The position numbers and the translations under genes were made by a program. A stretch of DNA of 64,000 nt from the NCBI RefSeq assembly GCF_005517195.1, contig NZ_CP040244.1, positions 562,501 through 626,500 on the forward strand, written 5' to 3'. The DNA comes from Streptomyces vilmorinianum (lineage in GTDB: Bacteria; Actinomycetota; Actinomycetes; Streptomycetales; Streptomycetaceae). Shown here in pieces: positions 62,683 to 64,000 of this stretch. Within the stretch, counting starts at the first letter, position 1, and every line of letters starts with the position of its first letter. Below the pieces are notes generated by a model. It did no database searches. It was not told the DNA's origin and worked only from the letters and a program-made list of their open reading frames with translations.

Positions 62683-62930
62683 GCCGTGTCGTGGTCTGGG
62701 AGCACCTGGCGATGCAGGAGTTCCGCCGACTGCGCGAGGCCGATCCCGTCGGCGCGAAGGCGTGCGCGGCAGCCATTCGGGTGCTGGCCGAGGAGCCGCG
62801 TCCGGGCGAGGCGCGCGCTTTGGGGGGATCCGGCTATTACCGGCTGCCGGTAGGGGATTGGCGGGTGCTGTACCGCCCGGACGATGCGTCCGTCACGGTG
62901 TACGTCGTCAAAGTCGGCAAGGCAGCCTGA
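62679..62930 (+). CDS. RelE/ParE-superfamily toxin
   Basis: 83 residues from GTG 62679. RelE-like fold: VVVWEHLAMQEFRRLREADPVGAKACAAAIRVLAEEPRPGEARALGG by its pieces, then GYYRLPVGDWRVLYRPDDASVTVYVVKVG. The R-x3-G/D-x-R-V-L-Y core is typical of mRNA interferase-type RelE. It overlaps the antitoxin gene by four bases. An mRNA-cleaving toxin neutralised by the Phd partner is the expected function. Confidence 0.9.
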   Translation: MSRVVVWEHLAMQEFRRLREADPVGAKACAAAIRVLAEEPRPGEARALGGSGYYRLPVGDWRVLYRPDDASVTVYVVKVGKAA

Positions 62931-62969
62931 GTAAGGCCGCCCTCCACGCCGCCGGATAGGCTCGTCGGC

Positions 62970-63650
62970 GTGGAGCCGGTAGAGAAACAGCAGCGTCGTC
63001 CCTGGGTGGTCGGGGTGTCCGGGGCGTCAGGGACCCCGTACGCCGCCGCCGTCCTGAGGGGGCTGCTCGCAGCGGGGGAGAGCGTCGATCTGGTCGTCTC
63101 GCGGGCGTCGAGGCTGACGCTGCTCGACGAGACCGGGATCGCCTTCCGGGATGCCCACTGGCGCGAGGACCTCGCGCAGTGGCTCGCGCGGGGCGCGGAC
63201 GGGAAGCCCGGCACCTTCGAGGTGGACGTCGACGACGTGCGGTACTGGGCCGCCGGGGATCTGGCCGCGGGGCCGTCCTCGGGGTCGTACCCCGTCAAGG
63301 GGATGCTGATCGTTCCCGCGTCGACCGCCTCGGTGGCGGGTGTGGCGCTGGGGCTTTCGAAGGACCTGTTGCAGCGGGCGGCGAGCGTGACGCTCAAGGA
63401 GCGGCGGCCGCTGGTGGTCGCGGTGCGGGAGACCCCGCTGAACGGGCAGACGCTGAAGCACCTGGTGGCGCTGGACGAGGCGGGCGCCGTGGTGCTGCCC
63501 GCCTCTCCGGCGTTCTACGCGGGGGCGACGCACATCCAGGATCTGGTGGACTTCGTCGCCGGGCGGGTGCTCGACGCGGCAGGGGTGCCGCACCGGCTGT
63601 ACCGCCGCTGGGAGGGGGAGCTCGGTGGGGCTTCCTCCCGGGGGGATTAG
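62970..63650 (+). CDS. mqnM: UbiX-family flavin prenyltransferase (MqnM-like)
   Basis: 226 residues from GTG 62970. It prenylates FMN with dimethylallyl phosphate to make the cofactor of the UbiD-type decarboxylase at 59.6 kb. The flavin-binding start is VVGVSGASGTPYAAAVLRGL, and the signature late motifs are MLIVPASTASVAGVALGLSKDLLQRAASVTLKERRPLVVAVRETPLN by its pieces and VLPASPAFYAG. It is longer than E. coli UbiX by about 35 residues. Its stop overlaps that of a small convergent gene. Confidence 0.93.
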   Translation: MEPVEKQQRRPWVVGVSGASGTPYAAAVLRGLLAAGESVDLVVSRASRLTLLDETGIAFRDAHWREDLAQWLARGADGKPGTFEVDVDDVRYWAAGDLAAGPSSGSYPVKGMLIVPASTASVAGVALGLSKDLLQRAASVTLKERRPLVVAVRETPLNGQTLKHLVALDEAGAVVLPASPAFYAGATHIQDLVDFVAGRVLDAAGVPHRLYRRWEGELGGASSRGD

Positions 63651-63784
63651 CGCTTCTTGGAGGCGCGCTTCTTCTCGGCGCGCTTCGAAGCGGACGGCTG
63701 GTGGGCACGCGAGCGGTTGGCCAGGTCCTGCAGCTCGCGCATACGGGCGTAGGCCATCTCGATCGTGTACACGGTGAACACCAC
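63647..63784 (-). CDS. Small basic protein, about 41-45 residues
   Basis: On the minus strand a frame runs from GTG 63784 to TAA 63647. AGGAG at 63785-63789 abuts the first GTG, so the real start is more likely the GTG at 63772 (about 41 residues). It has an amphipathic front (VYTIEMAYARMRELQDLAN) and a very basic tail (KRAEKKRASKKR), suggesting nucleic-acid or ribosome association. I do not recognise a named family. It diverges from the AsnC gene and overlaps the mqnM stop. Confidence 0.6.
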   Translation of the reverse strand: MVFTVYTIEMAYARMRELQDLANRSRAHQPSASKRAEKKRASKKR

Positions 63785-63897
63785 TCCTGAAAGATCGTCT
63801 TTGATCAACTGAAAGATTCACAGGGTGTCGCCCCTGTGTACCTTAGATTCTATACCTAAACTCGCGGTATCGCTGGACAATGGAAGGCTTCGTACCT

Positions 63898-64000
63898 ATG
63901 GACGCCGTGGACAGGCAGCTCATCCAGGCTCTGCGCGAGAACGGCAGGGCTTCGTACGCCGAACTCGGCCGGCTCGTCGGGCTCTCCGGCCCCTCCGTCA
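63898..64000 (+). CDS. AsnC/Lrp-family regulator, cut by the window end
   Basis: Only the first 34 residues are visible: MDAVDRQLIQALRENGRASY, then AELGRLVGLSGPSV, the classic Lrp/AsnC helix-turn-helix start. The ATG at 63898 has GGAAGG nine bases upstream; the in-frame ATG at 63880 is less likely. In the gap before it, TTAG and CTAA arms (63843-63859) flank a TATACC box, a possible self-binding site. It faces away from the small basic gene. Confidence 0.85.
   Translation, partial: MDAVDRQLIQALRENGRASYAELGRLVGLSGPSV

Overview
The window comes from a high-GC actinomycete chromosome, almost certainly Streptomyces. The evidence is about 70% GC, a 23S-5S rRNA tail with the actinobacterial insertion, the developmental pair bldN-rsbN, rex fused to the hemACD operon, a class I lysyl-tRNA synthetase, many GTG/TTG starts, and the UbiD/UbiA/UbiX set of the futalosine menaquinone route. 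I see no integrase, transposase, tRNA, CRISPR array or prophage gene. Most of it is ordinary core chromosome, with an accessory-looking stretch at about 31-42 kb.

Layout. 1-3.2 kb: the end of an rRNA operon (23S cut by the window edge, then 5S and a terminator). 3.2-10.1 kb: HAD phosphatase, MFS exporter, AcuC-type deacetylase, a phosphatase-annotated protein, a BldC-like small DNA-binding protein, the 32-residue ribosomal protein bS22, an epimerase and an acyltransferase. 10.2-13.8 kb on the minus strand: the anti-sigma factor rsbN, the sigma factor bldN and a HAD-IB hydrolase. 14-20.5 kb: a glutaredoxin-like protein and rex-hemA-hemC-hemD-hemB behind a clear Rex operator. 20.5-31.3 kb: small conserved genes, the divergent pair argS/lysS, a DUF2637 membrane protein, two lipoproteins and rtcB.

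31.3-42.2 kb is a mosaic of regulators and small enzymes: SDR, YnfA-like protein, FAD monooxygenase with a divergent TetR gene, MarR, Mut7-C RNase-like protein, NmrA-like protein, two GNATs, AraC, a signal-less binding-protein homologue and MerR. It has several striking operators and a 44-bp tandem repeat.

42.5-50.2 kb: hemL with a co-translated phosphatase, a Tat-exported deacetylase-like lipoprotein, and the cytochrome c maturation operon resA-ccdA-resB-resC. 50.2-57.1 kb: an SRPBCC protein, a STAND-like NTPase coupled to a membrane-anchored binding protein, a 2OG oxygenase coupled to a yeast-type cytosine deaminase, a GntR remnant and a PadR/HAAS pair. 57.4-59.5 kb: an EamA transporter, a LysR regulator and a PLDc_N membrane protein. 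59.6-63.7 kb: the menaquinone genes mqnL-orf-mqnP, a Phd/RelE toxin-antitoxin pair, and mqnM. An AsnC/Lrp gene runs off the right edge.

How it fits together. Heme synthesis (hemA, C, D, B, L), cytochrome c maturation and menaquinone synthesis all supply the respiratory chain. The Rex operator in front of rex, and a Rex-like site on the resA start codon, suggest NADH-responsive control of both heme and cytochrome c supply. bldN/rsbN supply the aerial-hypha sigma switch. The best candidates for undescribed biology are the NTPase/binding-protein pair (50.8-54.5 kb), the 14-bp-phased operator array of the TetR/monooxygenase pair (34.4-34.5 kb), and the cytosine deaminase/2OG oxygenase pair (54.6-55.9 kb).
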